A DNA stretch of 64,000 nucleotides from Protonemura montana (lineage: Eukaryota > Arthropoda > Insecta > Plecoptera > Nemouridae): the NCBI GenBank assembly GCA_947568835.1, contig OX387604.1, forward strand, positions 17,947,076-18,011,075, given 5' to 3'. Numbering within the stretch: position 1 is the first letter of the stretch; each line of letters starts with the position of its first letter. This document shows, in pieces, positions 26,200-38,977 of this stretch. The notes below the pieces were generated by a model, which did no database searches, was not told the origin of the DNA, and saw only the letters and a list, made by a program, of their open reading frames with translations. The position numbers were made by a program, and so were the translations under genes.

Positions 26200-27447
26200 G
26201 GTGCCTGTCCAAGGAGATGCTTCTAGCCAGGCTTTCGCGAGCGACTACCGTGAATCTAGGTGAGAAAAGCGAACTTCACTCTTTAAACACACTTACACAC
26301 GTACAGCACACAGACACACAGTACACACGCACACCGACTCGAATACTTTGTTTGCATATGTTCTTAGTGCGTTACAAGCATAAGACGAGAAAATACCTTA
26401 TCACTGTGCAGGCAGGTGGTTTGCAACTTTCAATGAAATATTGCTCAGTATTCACTGATACCGCAAAATTGATCAATTACGTTCAAAATGCAATCATAAT
26501 TCGCATTCAGTTCAGGGGTGGACTTGTAGGGATGATGCTAAAATATCCTGGGTCTTTCTCAATCCGGGCACCCAAAAATATTTAAGAGGCTAAGAAAATC
26601 ATAACACTCGTACAGGTCAAAAAACTATATTATTAAATTTAAGAGTATTGTTACAATTCTCGCATTTTAGATTTTGTATGTATTATGCGGGGCTGGAATG
26701 TAAAAATACTCTTACTCCCTTTTAGTCAGAGGTGGACTGACCTGACATGCCGTAACAGGTCTCTGTCAAAGTTTAACTCCGGTGACTCACCAAGTCAATT
26801 ATTGCGTAAAAAATGATTATCGAAATGATAATTGAATAAGTAACATCTTCCTAGTTACTTGCAGCAAATTGATACATTGTACCAGAGCTATCACAGGCCC
26901 AAAGAGTATGCCCAAGAGTATGAGATTCTGCATGTTTACATTAGACCGCAAACTCGGGGGTTTAAAGGGTTAGCTTTAAACTAATAAATTTTCTCCAAAA
27001 TCACTATCTTGATTCCTAAATATACTCCCAAAAGTATCCTTCCCCGATCTGTGTACACATATAACACTGGTGGTAGAGCCTCCGAAACGGATCCATAACA
27101 AGACCCCCAAATACCGAAGAAACAGATGAACATTTGCTTAAGATATTACCAATTGTGACCACAAGTGCCTAGATGAGCTGAGACCCTTCCAAGCCTTCGC
27201 CTTTTGTTCCAATCCCCGGACGACCTTCACCCAAGGCAGCACATGCCTTGGCCATACAAAGGCCGTATCGCCCTATGCCTAAGAGTTGCGGACCGGCCAC
27301 AGACAGCGTGACTGTCTAACAACCTTCCTTAAATGGCCGGGCCCTGGTAGACCGACACCAAGCAGTAGCCACAAGCGCCCCACCCACCCGACCACCTCTA
27401 AATCAACCTCCCCCCCCCCCCCCCCCCCCGCCCTTAAATTACATCTT

Positions 27448-27745
27448 GAGAAGGTTGGAGGGATGAAATTTGTACAGCAACTTCATACGCTATGCTTGTC
27501 AACCTCTCTATAGCATGGATTTATGGAGAAATACTGTTGTTCGCGTTGTACCGTCCTTCGAAATCGAAGTTAAGCCGTTACTCCCTTTGGTGCTCTTTGA
27601 CAGGAGTGGACTATGTGCCGACACCAGGTTTCCCCTTCTCCCTTCTAGACTAGGTTAGTTTCATCATAATCCTCATAATCATCCACACAATCACCTACGT
27701 AATCAGGCCAGTGCCTCACGGCCCTTTGTGCGTCATTAAATCCCA
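27448..27745 (+). mobile_element. SINE family R1, body only, diverged
   Basis: The sequence runs from gagaaggttggagggatgaa through gttgtaccgtccttcg and cttctagactaggttag to gtgcgtcattaaatcc, matching the body of the R1 family in the same order. The 5S-like head is not present. Confidence 0.75.
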
Positions 27746-27891
27746 ATTTATTAATCAATTAATCATCTAAATTGTTCTCATCAGCCTTTCCTAGGACAGA
27801 AATCATAACTTCACGCACAAGCCATATCGTTACGTGGTGTAGTGCCTACGATTAGCAAAACAACCGCCTCATAGGTATCACGCAATCCATT

Positions 27892-28074
27892 TTGACCAAG
27901 GAACCATCCCACCCCGACCACATATGCATTGTGTCTACACCTAACATTCAGGTCTCTCCAGATGTTGACGGTCTATTAGGCATCGATTTTTTCGACCAAT
28001 TTCAGGCAATTCTCGATTTTAAAGAACCGCCACGAAAACCCAAGATCTTGATCAGCATATTGCCGGTGCACTGA
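27892..28074 (+). pseudogene. Retrotransposon aspartic-protease (retropepsin-like) fragment
   Basis: A 60-codon open frame contains DGLLGIDFFDQFQAILDFK, which resembles the second conserved block (I/L-L-G-x-D) of retropepsins in LTR retrotransposons. The catalytic D-S/T-G block, reverse transcriptase and integrase are not seen nearby, so this is a detached relic. The assignment rests on one short motif. Confidence 0.45.
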
Positions 28075-28859
28075 AATATGATGCCGCTGAGTCCGGGCAG
28101 CGTAACCATAGTTAACCAGAGCGACTAGAGTTTCCCGACTAAAAATTGTATCTTGGTTTTTATTTCAGTAGACTCTGGCCATTTATGAGTGGTGTCTCAT
28201 TTTTTTATTGTGCAGAGCATCTTAAGAGACCTTACTGGGCCCCCACCGATTTTCATTCGGGCTACAAGTCAACCAATAGTAAAATTATTTAGGGATTATG
28301 TCGTTCCAGTCATAAATGTATCTTTATGTGCATTTTCTGTTTTAAAATAGCATGTCTTTTTATGAGTTGACGAGGGGGGGGGGGGGGGGGGCACGGAGAG
28401 ATAGAGCACGGGGAGATATGAGACATGGAACTTTTTGAGCTAATCCGCCCCTGATGATTCAGTGTGTGCGACGCGTTGTCTATTGGAATTCCAAAGTATG
28501 TGAGCAGAAATGTACCCTGTGAATTCATTAGTTCATATTTTCGAGATCAGCTTATGATGTCAGTGCAAGAAGTTTTCGTGTTATTTTTTTAATCATTGAA
28601 TGTATCTTATGACTGAAGCTTTGGTCTTGATAAAAATTCAGAGAAAAACTTTTGAGACATGAGAACTTACTGCCCCTGGAAGTCCCACCGCTGGACGCCA
28701 ATTGTGACATAAGAGCCTTTTCTATCTCCTAATACCCACCGACTGGAAACTTTTACTAACTATAATTATCTTTGAGCGTAAGATCTTTAAGCAAGATAAT
28801 TGCGTTCCAATTCTTCAAAAAGGATAATTCTGTTTCTGTGTTGTACCCACTACAGAGCT

Positions 28860-29050
28860 TCACCTTGGTGCACATAAGGCACGGCTCGACGCCCATAGAG
28901 CACGGTTACACACCCACACGGCGAATAAACACCCAGTGGGCACGGCTATGCACCCATAAGACGAATATACGCCCATTAGAGGAAGGATGAAACACATGCC
29001 CCTAGGGAAAATATACGCCATAGAGCATACATGTGCCTCTAGAGCGAACA
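28860..29050. repeat. Degenerate ~28-bp tandem repeat
   Basis: Variants of cacggctatgcacccataag and acgcccatagagcacgg recur every 25 to 30 bp across about 190 bp. No coding frame is conserved across the units. Confidence 0.65.
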
Positions 29051-29611
29051 TGCAACTATAGGGCGAAAATTAAAAAATATGCCCTTCAGGCATACAGTCT
29101 TCTACTTGTACTCACCAAGCCCCAGCCCCTTATTGGTTTATTGCAAAAAAATACATGATTTTCACTTGGTATGGGCGGTCAGCTTCTTTGACTTTTCTAG
29201 TGCGTTTCTTATCATCCCATTTCTCATCATACTCATCTCCGTGTTTTGCACAAGCTGATTGGTTCAAGAGTCTTTACTAGACACTGATAGACTTATTTGT
29301 TGATCTTTGTGTCTTTACTAGACCCCGCTAGACTGTATTGCTAATTGTATGTGTCTTTCGTGTTACTTAGCGCTAATACTACTTTTCCTACCTGTTTCTC
29401 AAATGTATACTTTCTCACTGTCAATCCTGGCTTCATATACCCTTATCATTCTAACGAGACCTGATGGTTCACTGCTAACCTTTACATTTCTATCTGCCCT
29501 GAATTCTGTACAAACCTGATTTTTGACAACACTTTTTCCGGAATGCTGGTTATCTCCCACGCCACTATTTAAAAGTTCACTGCCTTTTCCAGTAAATCGG
29601 TACGTCGTCGG

Positions 29612-29812
29612 CAGGAACCCTAGCAGGAACACTAGCAGGAACCCTAGCAGAAATCCTAGCAGGAACCCTAGCAGGAAGCCTAGCAGGAACCCTAGCAGGA
29701 ACCCTAGCAGGAACACTAGCAGGAACACTAGCAGGAACCCTAGCAGGAACCCTAGCAGGAGCAGGAACCCTCGCAGGAACCCTAGCAGGAACCCTAGCAG
29801 GAACCCTAGATG
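29612..29812. repeat. 12-bp minisatellite (GGAACCCTAGCA)n
   Basis: About sixteen copies of ggaaccctagca, with variants such as ggaacactagca, form a regular array with one 6-bp irregularity near 29760. Because 12 is a multiple of three, several frames stay open on both strands (NPSR.., FLLG..); these are not genes. Confidence 0.92.
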
Positions 29813-31100
29813 GCTGCCAATGTGACATTGTTGCCTTGCCTGCCTACCTTGTCAGTCTTGGTAGCCTTGCGTGCCTGCCTTGCCAGCCTCCCTGACCAGC
29901 CTCCCTTACCAGCCTCCCTTACCAGCCTCCCTCGCGACCTACGTAAAGCGCAAGAGTCTGCTATCGATTGGCTTAAGTCTGGCGTTGAGCTGGAGAGTGG
30001 GCGGTTGGAAGGGGGGGGGGGGGGGGGGGGCGCTTTGCCACTCTTCTAACGATTTTTCTTACCCCCGCCACTCACCATCGACAACCGTCGTTACTTCTTC
30101 TTCTTGCTGGAGCCCTAATATCGAGCAATTGTCAACCTTCCCTAAGACACATTTTTAGCACGGAATTTTAATTACTGTGGGTATAAGATTTATAATTAAC
30201 GCGTCTTTTAATTACTGAAATTTGCTCGGTTCGATCAATCTCTGAGGTTAGAGTAAAGCAAGAGTAAAGGATGAACTGGGAAGGAACGTTTTTTGGTAGT
30301 TTTGGCAGGCTACGCTGCCTAGGCCTCCCAGGCTAGACGTTGGATCCTCTTCGCGAGGTATATTCTCCTGATGATATGGGATCGTGGAAAAGCACCGATC
30401 TCTGGACCTATCCGATGAAAATTCAAAGGACATTTTTGAAAATTTTGCACTTGCAGCTCAATCTGCTTTCTTGCAGACAACCAGCTTTGTTGTACGCGCA
30501 CAAATGGCATTTGAACAATTTAAGTATGTGTGTGGGGAAATGTATACTGTGTAAATGCATGAAAAACTGTTCGGAAAATTGTGCTTGCTTTTTTTCTAGT
30601 TTTCCAAATGATTGAATGTGTTGAGACGAAGGTGTGAAATGACGTGATCTTCTCGGTAATAGACGATGTTATGATAATATATTAAGTAGACCAGCATTAA
30701 TAGCAAGGCTTCGAGGAAGTTTACACAGGAAATCCAGACATTCAAACTGACAATAAGTCATCAAAGAGCTTTCAATTAACAGAATTTTAAACACCTTTGT
30801 TAAATTTGTAAAACGTAAATATCGCTGCTGCTACAAGGCTCGTATTCCTAGAATTTATATCACCTTATCTTATTTCCTACTTCCTAATTATATAACAATG
30901 CAATTACAATTATAGAGTGCGATCATATTGCGATTTTGTTAAACATTTTTGTCACTAATGTCGTATGACAGGAATATTGTTTTCTTTAGACACGAAAGTC
31001 ACAAAGTTCAGGGTAAGGTTTAGCTCATTAGCTAGCCACGTGTGATGAATGGGTATTTAGCGGAAAGCGCGCTCGAGTCTCTTGCCTGTTGACTGTCACA

Positions 31101-31145
31101 CGTCCCAGGGAGCACTCCACACTGCGAGCGTCGTTCGCGAAACAG
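31101..31145 (+). other. Probable 5' UTR exon end of transporter D
   Basis: A GC-richer stretch ends in aaacag|gtaaga, a strong donor at 31146. A matching acceptor (ctcaatttccag, ending 31458) sits 63 bp before the start codon of D. Together they imply a non-coding first exon and a 313-bp UTR intron. The transcription start is not located. Confidence 0.5.
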
Positions 31146-31521
31146 GTAAGACTTTCTCATTACCAGTGAAAAAGTTAATCGATTTATTAGTGCTTCTTGT
31201 CGCCCTTGCGGTGTTGAGCCACATTAAAAGTTGTCACGAAGTAATATAAATATGGTTTGTTGACTACGAAAGTGTTGAAGGTATCTAGCGTGATGAGATA
31301 TTCGGTATTCCACAGAGAAACCTCCTTTTTAACAATCAACAGCAGGCTTACAAGTCAAAGAAACTGTTTTTCTTCATTTTAAGCGTAGATTTTTACTAAT
31401 TTTAATTTCCGCCCTAGCTTTGTCGCTGCTGTCCGTACATATCCGGCTCAATTTCCAGCTGAAACCTCGAAAAAGCAAGAAAGGAGAAAACAAGGATAAG
31501 TTTGGAGAATTTTCGTGAACG

Positions 31522-34500
31522 ATGGCGCAAACTCCCGTAGAGAAAGAGATGCTGAACGCAGGTGATGCTGACCGTGCCATCGCTCTGACGGGTAAGACCT
31601 TCTGAACTCACGACAGGGAACAAATTGCCAAAACAAATTGCCACAGCAAATTGCCAAATATATGCAAATTATCGATTTTTTTTTTTTATAAGAGACTTCA
31701 ATAATTTTTTTTACTCGACAACTTGTATTGCCAAAATGTCTATGTGATTTTTAATCTAGACTTTAAGCGGCTTTGCGAAATATAAGCTTGGCATTGGAAA
31801 TTTGTCCGCTTGCTCTTTGTCTGAATTACCCTAGCCATTTTCTAGTGCATTACATTTTCGTATAGGATTAACTCTGCTGGCTCCAAGATAAGCTCCTAGA
31901 TTTAATTAGGAAGATTGGAATTCCTCCCGTATTAAATAGTTTTAGCGTGTGAAATACTCCCATGGGTGGAGGGGGAGGGGATTCCATTTTTAGCATACTG
32001 ATAAGAAAGTGTTCTATTTGTGAAAAATTCCAACCGCACATGATCACAGAAGTAAAAAGATAGACCCATGTCTGTGCGATCCTCTCACACAAGTCGCCCC
32101 CCCCCCCCCCACATCTGAAAGGCATTTGTGTAATGAATGGGACACAACTACGATTTTCCATAACCATACACCATAATGAGATATTCAGGTTTATACCGAT
32201 GAAATTGTTGTAGGCAGGCTCCAAAACGAGCGTAGAATCGGGAACGTCTCCCACCAGTCCTTTTATACCTTTTCAATAAAAACGTTCTTGCACGTGCCTG
32301 CCAGTCTATCAGCTGTTCACTAGGCATTGCGTCACCCTGCGTCGGCTTACAGTCATTGTTCGGCTTCTGGTTCTGGCCGGAATTGAATGTTTTTCAACTC
32401 GAGACCGGGAAACAATCAAATGACGCTCTTCTAGGTTCATCAGCCAAATAAAATTGCATTAATTTTATCGCTTATGATGAGTAATTAAGTAAAAGAGAGC
32501 ACTATGTTTTACGATTTGAATTTAAAAACGCTACTTAAAAAATAGCTTTGGCGACTGTGAAAGGAACGATATGGTAAACCTGAAACTATATTGGCTATCA
32601 CATTTTTTAGTGGGGCTAGACAACAAATTTTGACAGATACCCGATTTTCGGACTTTTGTATGTGCTTAGGAGCTTACATAGCAGGCATTTCCCTTCCCTT
32701 AATTTTGATAATTCGCTTTGGCCGAACGGTTTGGGCACACCGGTTCTCATGAGAGCACCGAATTTAAGCAACACTGCGCTGGTATTGAATAGGTGACCAA
32801 CTTACACACGACTAATTTTGTTTGGGAGAAAGATTGAAGGGATGCAAGTTAGTTCAGCAACTTCATTCGCCTTGCTTACCAACCTCTCGGGGGCATACAT
32901 TTATGTTTGTCGGTGGTCCCCTTGGTGCTCTTCGACTCGAGGCTATGTGCCGGCGCCGGGTTTCCCCTCCTTCTTCCTAGGCTCATCGTCATCATCCACT
33001 CATTCACCGACACCATTAGTCCAGTGCCATATGACCCGGTATCAAAACAGTGCGTCGTTAAACCTCACTAATCACTGAATCAGACATAGGGTTTGAATAA
33101 ATCGTTTATCTTCCAGCGTTACAAGTTTGTGCCATGTCGTGTCTTGCCTTCGCGTTGTGTCACCTAGTATAAACTAAACCTCGTGATTTTGGGATTTTAT
33201 TTCATTCATTTGTACTATTGGTTTTTATTTTGATAGCAGATTCTAGCCGATGTTGAATCAAAGTCTTCGGATGTCATATAGCCATTCTATCGGACTTCAA
33301 AAATTTTTATCTTGCATATTTTATTCTCGAACTCTGGCAGCACGATATAATCCACATGGTGAATCACATATGTTCATTGAGATAATCTCTTTTCTGTGCA
33401 GGAAATGAGTAACATATGTGTCATTGGCCATGTTTTTATATTGGTATTTACAGACCACTCCATTCTAGCCCAAATTTAAGTCGTCAAAGGCCTGCCATAG
33501 GCCCAAAGCCCTACAATAGGCCCTCCAACTCCCAAAATATGTCCATTGTCGTACAATAGGCTTCAAAGCCCTACAGTAGGTCGTCAAAGCTATATAACAA
33601 AGCCCTGAAATAGGTTCTCAAAGCACTCCAGTAGGTCCTCAAAGCCCTACTTAATAAGAACTTAAAACACTACACTGGGTCCTCAAAGCCCTGCAATATA
33701 CCCCAAAATTTCAACTAGACCCCGAAGATACAATTGAGTCTTAAACCTCTCACACCAAAACATTGACTCCAAAGTCATGAAAAAAGAGTATACTCTTTAC
33801 GATCAAATGACTCGTTAATGTCTTCTTATTTCGTGTTACATCGTGTGGTGTAGCGTAGCTTTGTGCGGTATCGTGCAGTCTTCTGATATCGTGATGTCGT
33901 TTTGTCATGTGTTCTTCAGGCCGAGGCAGTTTCCAGCTGCGCATTGCCCTGGTATGCGGAGGATGCTTCATGGCCGCTGCCTTCCAAAGTGGGCTCAACT
34001 CGTTCGTCCTTCCTGCGGCTCGCTGCGACCTGCGCATGACCTCGGAGCAGATGGGCACTCTCAAGTACGTACGGCCTATCAGGACAATGCGTCTCCACCC
34101 AGAGCTAGAAACGCGATGTAGCTTGCTTTTTACAGGCTATGCAATACAATCCGTTTGAATGGGATTTTCCTAAAACCTCTTCGTGACAAAAATAGTTTTC
34201 CTTCCCTTCAGGAGATGTTCTAAAGAGATTACATGGTGCTAAAACACGACGCGTGCCCTGATGTTTTTCGGATTTAGGAAGCGTTAGGCCTCGGAGTTGG
34301 TTAGCCTTCGGTCAAGAGATAGAAACGTTAACGAACGCATTGTGTTTTCAAGTTTTCCCAAGTGCTCCAGCGAGCTGGGTCTAGTTGCAGAGAACTAGGG
34401 AATGGTCTCTTTGAAAAGATTCGATTGATTCTCCCATGCCTCAATGAAAATTAATTAGATAAGCAGACTAGCGGCGATTGAGGTTGCGACGGGAGCAGGG

Positions 34501-37500
34501 GCACCGGAGAGTTACAGGAAGATTGAAAGTTGGATGTTGTAGTTCTTTGTTTCTCTTTTTTAATCAGCGTTGCGTTCATGTTGGGAACCATTGTCAGCTC
34601 TTTCTTGTGGGGAGCTCTCGCGGACATGTGGGGTCGCAAAAAGCTTCTTCTAGTAACTTTCTTGCTCGACGCTGCCTGCACTGTCGCCTCCAGCTTCTCA
34701 CAAACCTACGTGGTTTTCCTCGTGTTCCGTTTTCTCAACGGGTTTATGTAAGTTCAAGAATGAATTAAATTGCCTAATCCATATTTGTGCTGCAATCAAC
34801 CGATCAACCGAATACATATTTCTTGATGGATGCAGCATTGGAGCACCGTGCAGCCTTATCATTCCTTACTTGGGAGAATTCTTCACCAATAAGCAAGGAA
34901 CCATGAGTAGCTGTGCCGCAGGCTTCTTTTGGACTTTAGGTTGGATGGTTCTACCAGGTAAATATGACGGTACTGATACGTACTTGGATTTACTTTGGCA
35001 TCTTAATGCCTCACGAGACATATTTTTTAGTTTAAACCAGTTATTACTGCTCCCTGCCTGTTCTAACAAGTCTTGTTTTGCTTTTAGCTTTTGCTTGGCT
35101 GATCATTCCCATCGAATGGAGCATAAATATAAACGGATTTGTTTACAATTCCTGGCGAATTTTTGTTTGCGTTATGAGCCTCCCATGCCTTCTTGCCGCT
35201 TTTACCTTGTCGTTTCACTCGGAAAGTCCGAGGTACCTTCTTTCAAAAGGAAAGCTAGACGAAGCAATGCTCGTTTTGGGAGAAATGTACTCAAATAATA
35301 CGAACAAGCCAGCCTCCGACTATCCTGTGGTGTTTAGCAAGTTGCCCGTGGCTATTGAAAATGAACCCCCAAAGAATGTCGAACACTCCAAGGAGGCAGA
35401 GACAAAGAATCCTAAGTCACCTTGGACTTTCGCGAACGTGTTGTGGAAACAAGCAATTACTTTATTCACACCCCCGATTTTGAGGAATGCTCTTTTGGGC
35501 TCTGGTCTGCTCTTTACGAACATGTTTGGGTAAGTTTTAAATTTTCACCATACGAAAGTTTCTTAACAGCCACCAAAGCATGACAACATTTCAAGCATTT
35601 CAAATATTTTGTTCACAGATTCTATGGTTTGGGGCTCTGGCTCCCGGAATTATTCAATCGTTTCCAGTCTTTCTACCAACTGCATCCAAACGCATCAGCT
35701 GTCTCTGTGTGCGAATTGAACTCTCTGGTGGTGCCATCCCCTTTGCTTGGGGCGCTGGGTGCAAATGCGACGACCGGGCACAGTGCAAGCAGCGAGTGCA
35801 ACAGCGCCCCAATCGACCCGACAGTATTCATCAACACTCTCACGATTGGCGCGGTCTGTCTTTTCGGAAACCTTCTCAGCGGACTGTTATCCGGCACGTT
35901 CCGCCGCTGGGTCATGCCAGGTCAATATAATATTTCATCGTACAATTTCCTCGCCCGGCCATATTTCACTTTCGTTTCTTTACTAAAGTGACTTCTATAC
36001 GTGGCTATAAAACTAATGGCGTGTTGTAAAAGGGCGTCATCAACCCTTAAGCGAGAGCTGTTACCCACAACTCACACTCAATACTCAAGAGCAATTAGCC
36101 AATTAAGGGTACAAATGTTACAGTGTCCACCATGATGATCGCTGGCATCTCTGGACTGTCAATCTACTTTGTCAGCAACTCGACAGGAATATTGGTCGTC
36201 ACCTGCATTTTTCAAGCTGCGATCAGTTCGGCGAACTTTGTCATTTCTGGAAACCTGGTCGAAGTGTTCCCAACGAATATCAGGTGAGTATTTACCAAAC
36301 TGTCCTCATTACAAAAAGGAGAGGACTCGTTTGATAAAAATAAAAACAAAGAAACCTAGAGAATGCAAACACAATTTCAGTACACATCACGAACAAGGGA
36401 GGACTTGGAGTTTTCACGTTGGAAACTGAGTTTAGAGATAGAGTGAGCTGAAAATAAATAACACTAATCACGTTATGGTTTCGTTGGTAAACAAAGTTGC
36501 CAGGAATACCATACTATTCTCAATTTACTATGAATGAGAAAAATGTTAACCAAGCAATATTCTTTTGAAAAAAGCATGCACTTTTAACTCTAGGAAAAAC
36601 CTAGCTATGACAGCTTTGCCTACAAGTGCTCTTCCATGCCAGTTAAATTGAATCGAGCATTGGCGCAACTTTTGCAGAAATCCTTCCGTTTCACAGAACG
36701 CTGCGTCCATATCTGCACTTAAAACAGAGCTCGCATTTTTTAGCTCGCATGGAAAAACTTCCGGGGAAAATGTTTTCACCCTGCTGGTGCTAAAATATGC
36801 TTTAATAGTGGGTCAGGAATTTGTTCAGATATTTCTTCTGCCTCAGGGCTCTGGCGCTGTGCACTTGCATGCTCTCTGGTCGGCTAGGCTCGATCACTAG
36901 CAACGTGCTGATTGGAGAATTAATCGACGTGTATTGCGACATACCGATTCTACTCGTCGGCGGAACGGTTGTATGTACGTACACATTAAGTTATATTAAA
37001 CAGCCTCTGTGTGTTAAGCACCCTGGCACCGGCCAATGGCCATCTGGCCAATAGTGGAGTTGTCTGCAAAAACACTGCTTAGATAACAATCCATGGCAAC
37101 ATGGAATGTTTGGTGATGCACTGCCAAGTAATCTTAACTTTACACAAAACTGTTCTGCCCCCCCCCCCCCACTTCCCCCACTCCCCCCGTAACACACTCA
37201 CCCAACGCCTTAATCGGTAATCCAACACCTCCCAAACTGAAGACTATTGAAAGTCGTTAGTGCTGTGATGTGTTGGGTTGGATAAGGTTGGATTATTTGC
37301 TAAAACCCTAAAAGCACTGCTAGCAGCACGCGTCGAAGTCTATCTATGTTTCCGATGCCATGGTTTCTCACAGCGAAAAGTTGCACTCTTAATAGGATGA
37401 GAATTCTGAGGAACATTTGAAGCCTCCTTTAGGCCAGGCGACCTGTTTTAGGCTTAAAACGAACCCTTAGTGAAACCGGAGTTTCCCATTAAGTGGAGAT

Positions 37501-38035
37501 AGGCAATTTAAAAAAAAAAAACGTCCCATGTGAATTTAACCTGGTAGTTTCCATTCCAATAAGATATACTCATGTCAGTCGCTAGTTTATTGGACTGGCC
37601 TTCCGAGCTCAAAGCAGGATATAATTTTCTTGCATCTACCAAAAAAACTAGTCGTGTCCTTAAATTCACCGACTAAACATTCACTGATATATAATGTGAT
37701 TGAAGCATAAATAAAACTAGTCGTATTATACAGTCTGGGAATTGTTTCTTATCTTGAAGAACAATAACTAGATTCATAGTAGTCAATAATTAATTATGAT
37801 GTAAGTAATAAACGTATCGTGCATAATTTGAATTAAGCCAGACTGGTCCATAAAAACTCATCACGGAAACTTTCAACGGAAACTTAATAAAAGATCAGAA
37901 CATATTCTTCGACGTAATATGCGGACTTATATGCAAAAAGAGAAAAGTTGAATTCTTGTTCCAGTTGGTGGTTTTCTGGCGATTCTCACGCCAAGTGGAG
38001 ACGAACCTGAGCCTCAACAGGAGAGAGAAGTCTGA
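31522..38035 (+). CDS. SV2-like MFS transporter D
   Basis: Nine exons encode 539 residues: 31522-31591, 33920-34064, 34568-34747, 34836-34957, 35088-35529, 35619-35920, 36124-36283, 36847-36974 and 37965-38035. Landmarks: RAIALTGRGSFQ at TM1, SSFLWGALADMWGRKK in loop 2-3, SESPRYLLSKGKLDEAMLVL after TM6, and GLWLPELFNRFQSFYQ before a luminal loop with NAS and NAT sites. The last exon adds an acidic, Gln-rich tail ending in GDEPEPQQEREV. The family is SV2/SVOP; substrate unknown. The intron that follows the conserved Tyr-Pro in A, B and C is lost, giving a 442-nt exon. The first TM-region intron sits 17 nt upstream of its place in the paralogues and in a different phase. A polyadenylation signal (aataaa) lies at about 38337-38342. 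Confidence 0.88.
32731..33072 (+). mobile_element. SINE family R1 with 5S-like head and internal deletion
   Basis: The head reads caccggttctcatgagagca, then gaatttaagcaacactgcgc and a ggtattgaataggtgacc box, matching the 5S rRNA internal control region. The body follows (ggatgcaagttagttcagca, cttcctaggctc, cagtgcgtcgttaaacc). About 60 bp around the usual gttgtaccgtccttcg segment are missing, so this copy is internally deleted. Confidence 0.8.
33480..33740. repeat. Degenerate ~21-bp tandem repeat (GGTCCTCAAAGCCCTACAGTA)
   Basis: Variants of aggtcctcaaagccctac recur roughly every 20 to 25 bp over about 260 bp in intron 1 of transporter D, ending about 180 bp before its second exon. Confidence 0.75.
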
Positions 38036-38977
38036 CTTTCCGCGACACTCTTTCTCTCACCCGGGGACATATGCTTACAATTCTGCACAGCGCGAAAGCA
38101 GCACCCACTCATTCTTCGGATTTTGCACAGCTTTTTACAAAGGAACCCAAGGAATCGATGTTAGCAGTTCTGGAAATCAGCAGAAAAGACGCTACAAGAA
38201 GAACTAGCAAAATGTATTTTTATTCCTGTTTTCCCACTATTTATCCAAAAGTTTGTTCAAATAGCAATGGCATTAAACCATGTGATACAGTTCCTTTTGA
38301 TACAATGTATACAATGTTTAAGATGATGTTCATAAGAATAAATTGGTGGCACGTATAGAAGAAAATAGAGGGGATGTTTTAACGTTAAGGTAACGTGCAA
38401 CGTAATGTAACGTAATATTTGTAACAGCGCCAAGACCTAGTAAGGTAATGACAGTTAAGCGACAATTTAGACTCAGAATAGGTACTTTATACTTGAGCTT
38501 CCATATATATCCTCGAAAAATTCCATTACAATGTTACATGTTACAAAACGCTAGCCATTACAATGAAAGGGCGATATATTTCATGAAGTTGGTCGTGCTA
38601 AAGTACGCGAGTATTTTCTCCTATTACCTATACATTTTCTCACATAAAGACATTTATCACATTGTTAAGACGTAGCGGTAGCCTTAAAACGCTTAATATA
38701 GGTGCCTTAAATATAACAATATTAAACATACAATTGACAAGTCGCATCAAATACAAAGTTACTCTTAAAGACTAAACTCACTTCCAAGAAGGAGTAAGAC
38801 TTAAAGTGTTCGGATATTGATAAGTTTATAGTATAAGTTGACAGTTAAGCTTGAATTTCAAACGACCCAAGCAACCCTGCTAGCTCTTTCAGAGGTGGTA
38901 GTTGTCCCAAGCCCCACAAAGCTAATCCCGATGCCCACATTCGCAGCAACTGCCGTCCCTTGAGGACAGAGCTCTGG
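38036..38977. other. 3' UTR of transporter D and spacer
   Basis: The first ~310 bp are the likely 3' UTR of D, with aataaa at about 38337. Then come short repeats of gtaacgtaat near 38390-38420 and AT-rich sequence down to the end of the convergent minus-strand gene. Two open frames here overlap the UTR and are not supported as genes. Confidence 0.6.

Larger units (their letters stand above)
26200..31100. other. Repeat-rich spacer between transporters C and D
   Basis: No complete gene. It holds a SINE R1 copy (27448-27745), a retropepsin-like fragment (27892-28074), poly-C/poly-G tracts at 27410-27429, 28374-28391 and 30011-30030, degenerate repeats at 28860-29050 and a 12-bp minisatellite at 29612-29812. 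The first few hundred bases should include the promoter of C, which is not identifiable. Confidence 0.6.
31592..33919 (+). other. Intron 1 of transporter D
   Basis: A 2.3-kb intron. It contains a 14-base C tract at 32097-32110, a SINE R1 copy at 32731-33072 and a degenerate ~21-bp repeat at 33480-33740. No coding signal of its own. Confidence 0.7.

Noticed and set aside
29399-29828. Open frames with FLLG, NPSR or ARVP repeats
   Set aside because: Produced by the 12-bp minisatellite, whose period is a multiple of three, on both strands.
30340-30615. Frame containing TDLWTYPMKIQRTFLKILHL, vaguely like a chemoreceptor end
   Set aside because: No splice sites, conserved receptor motif or neighbouring exons; similarity too weak to claim.
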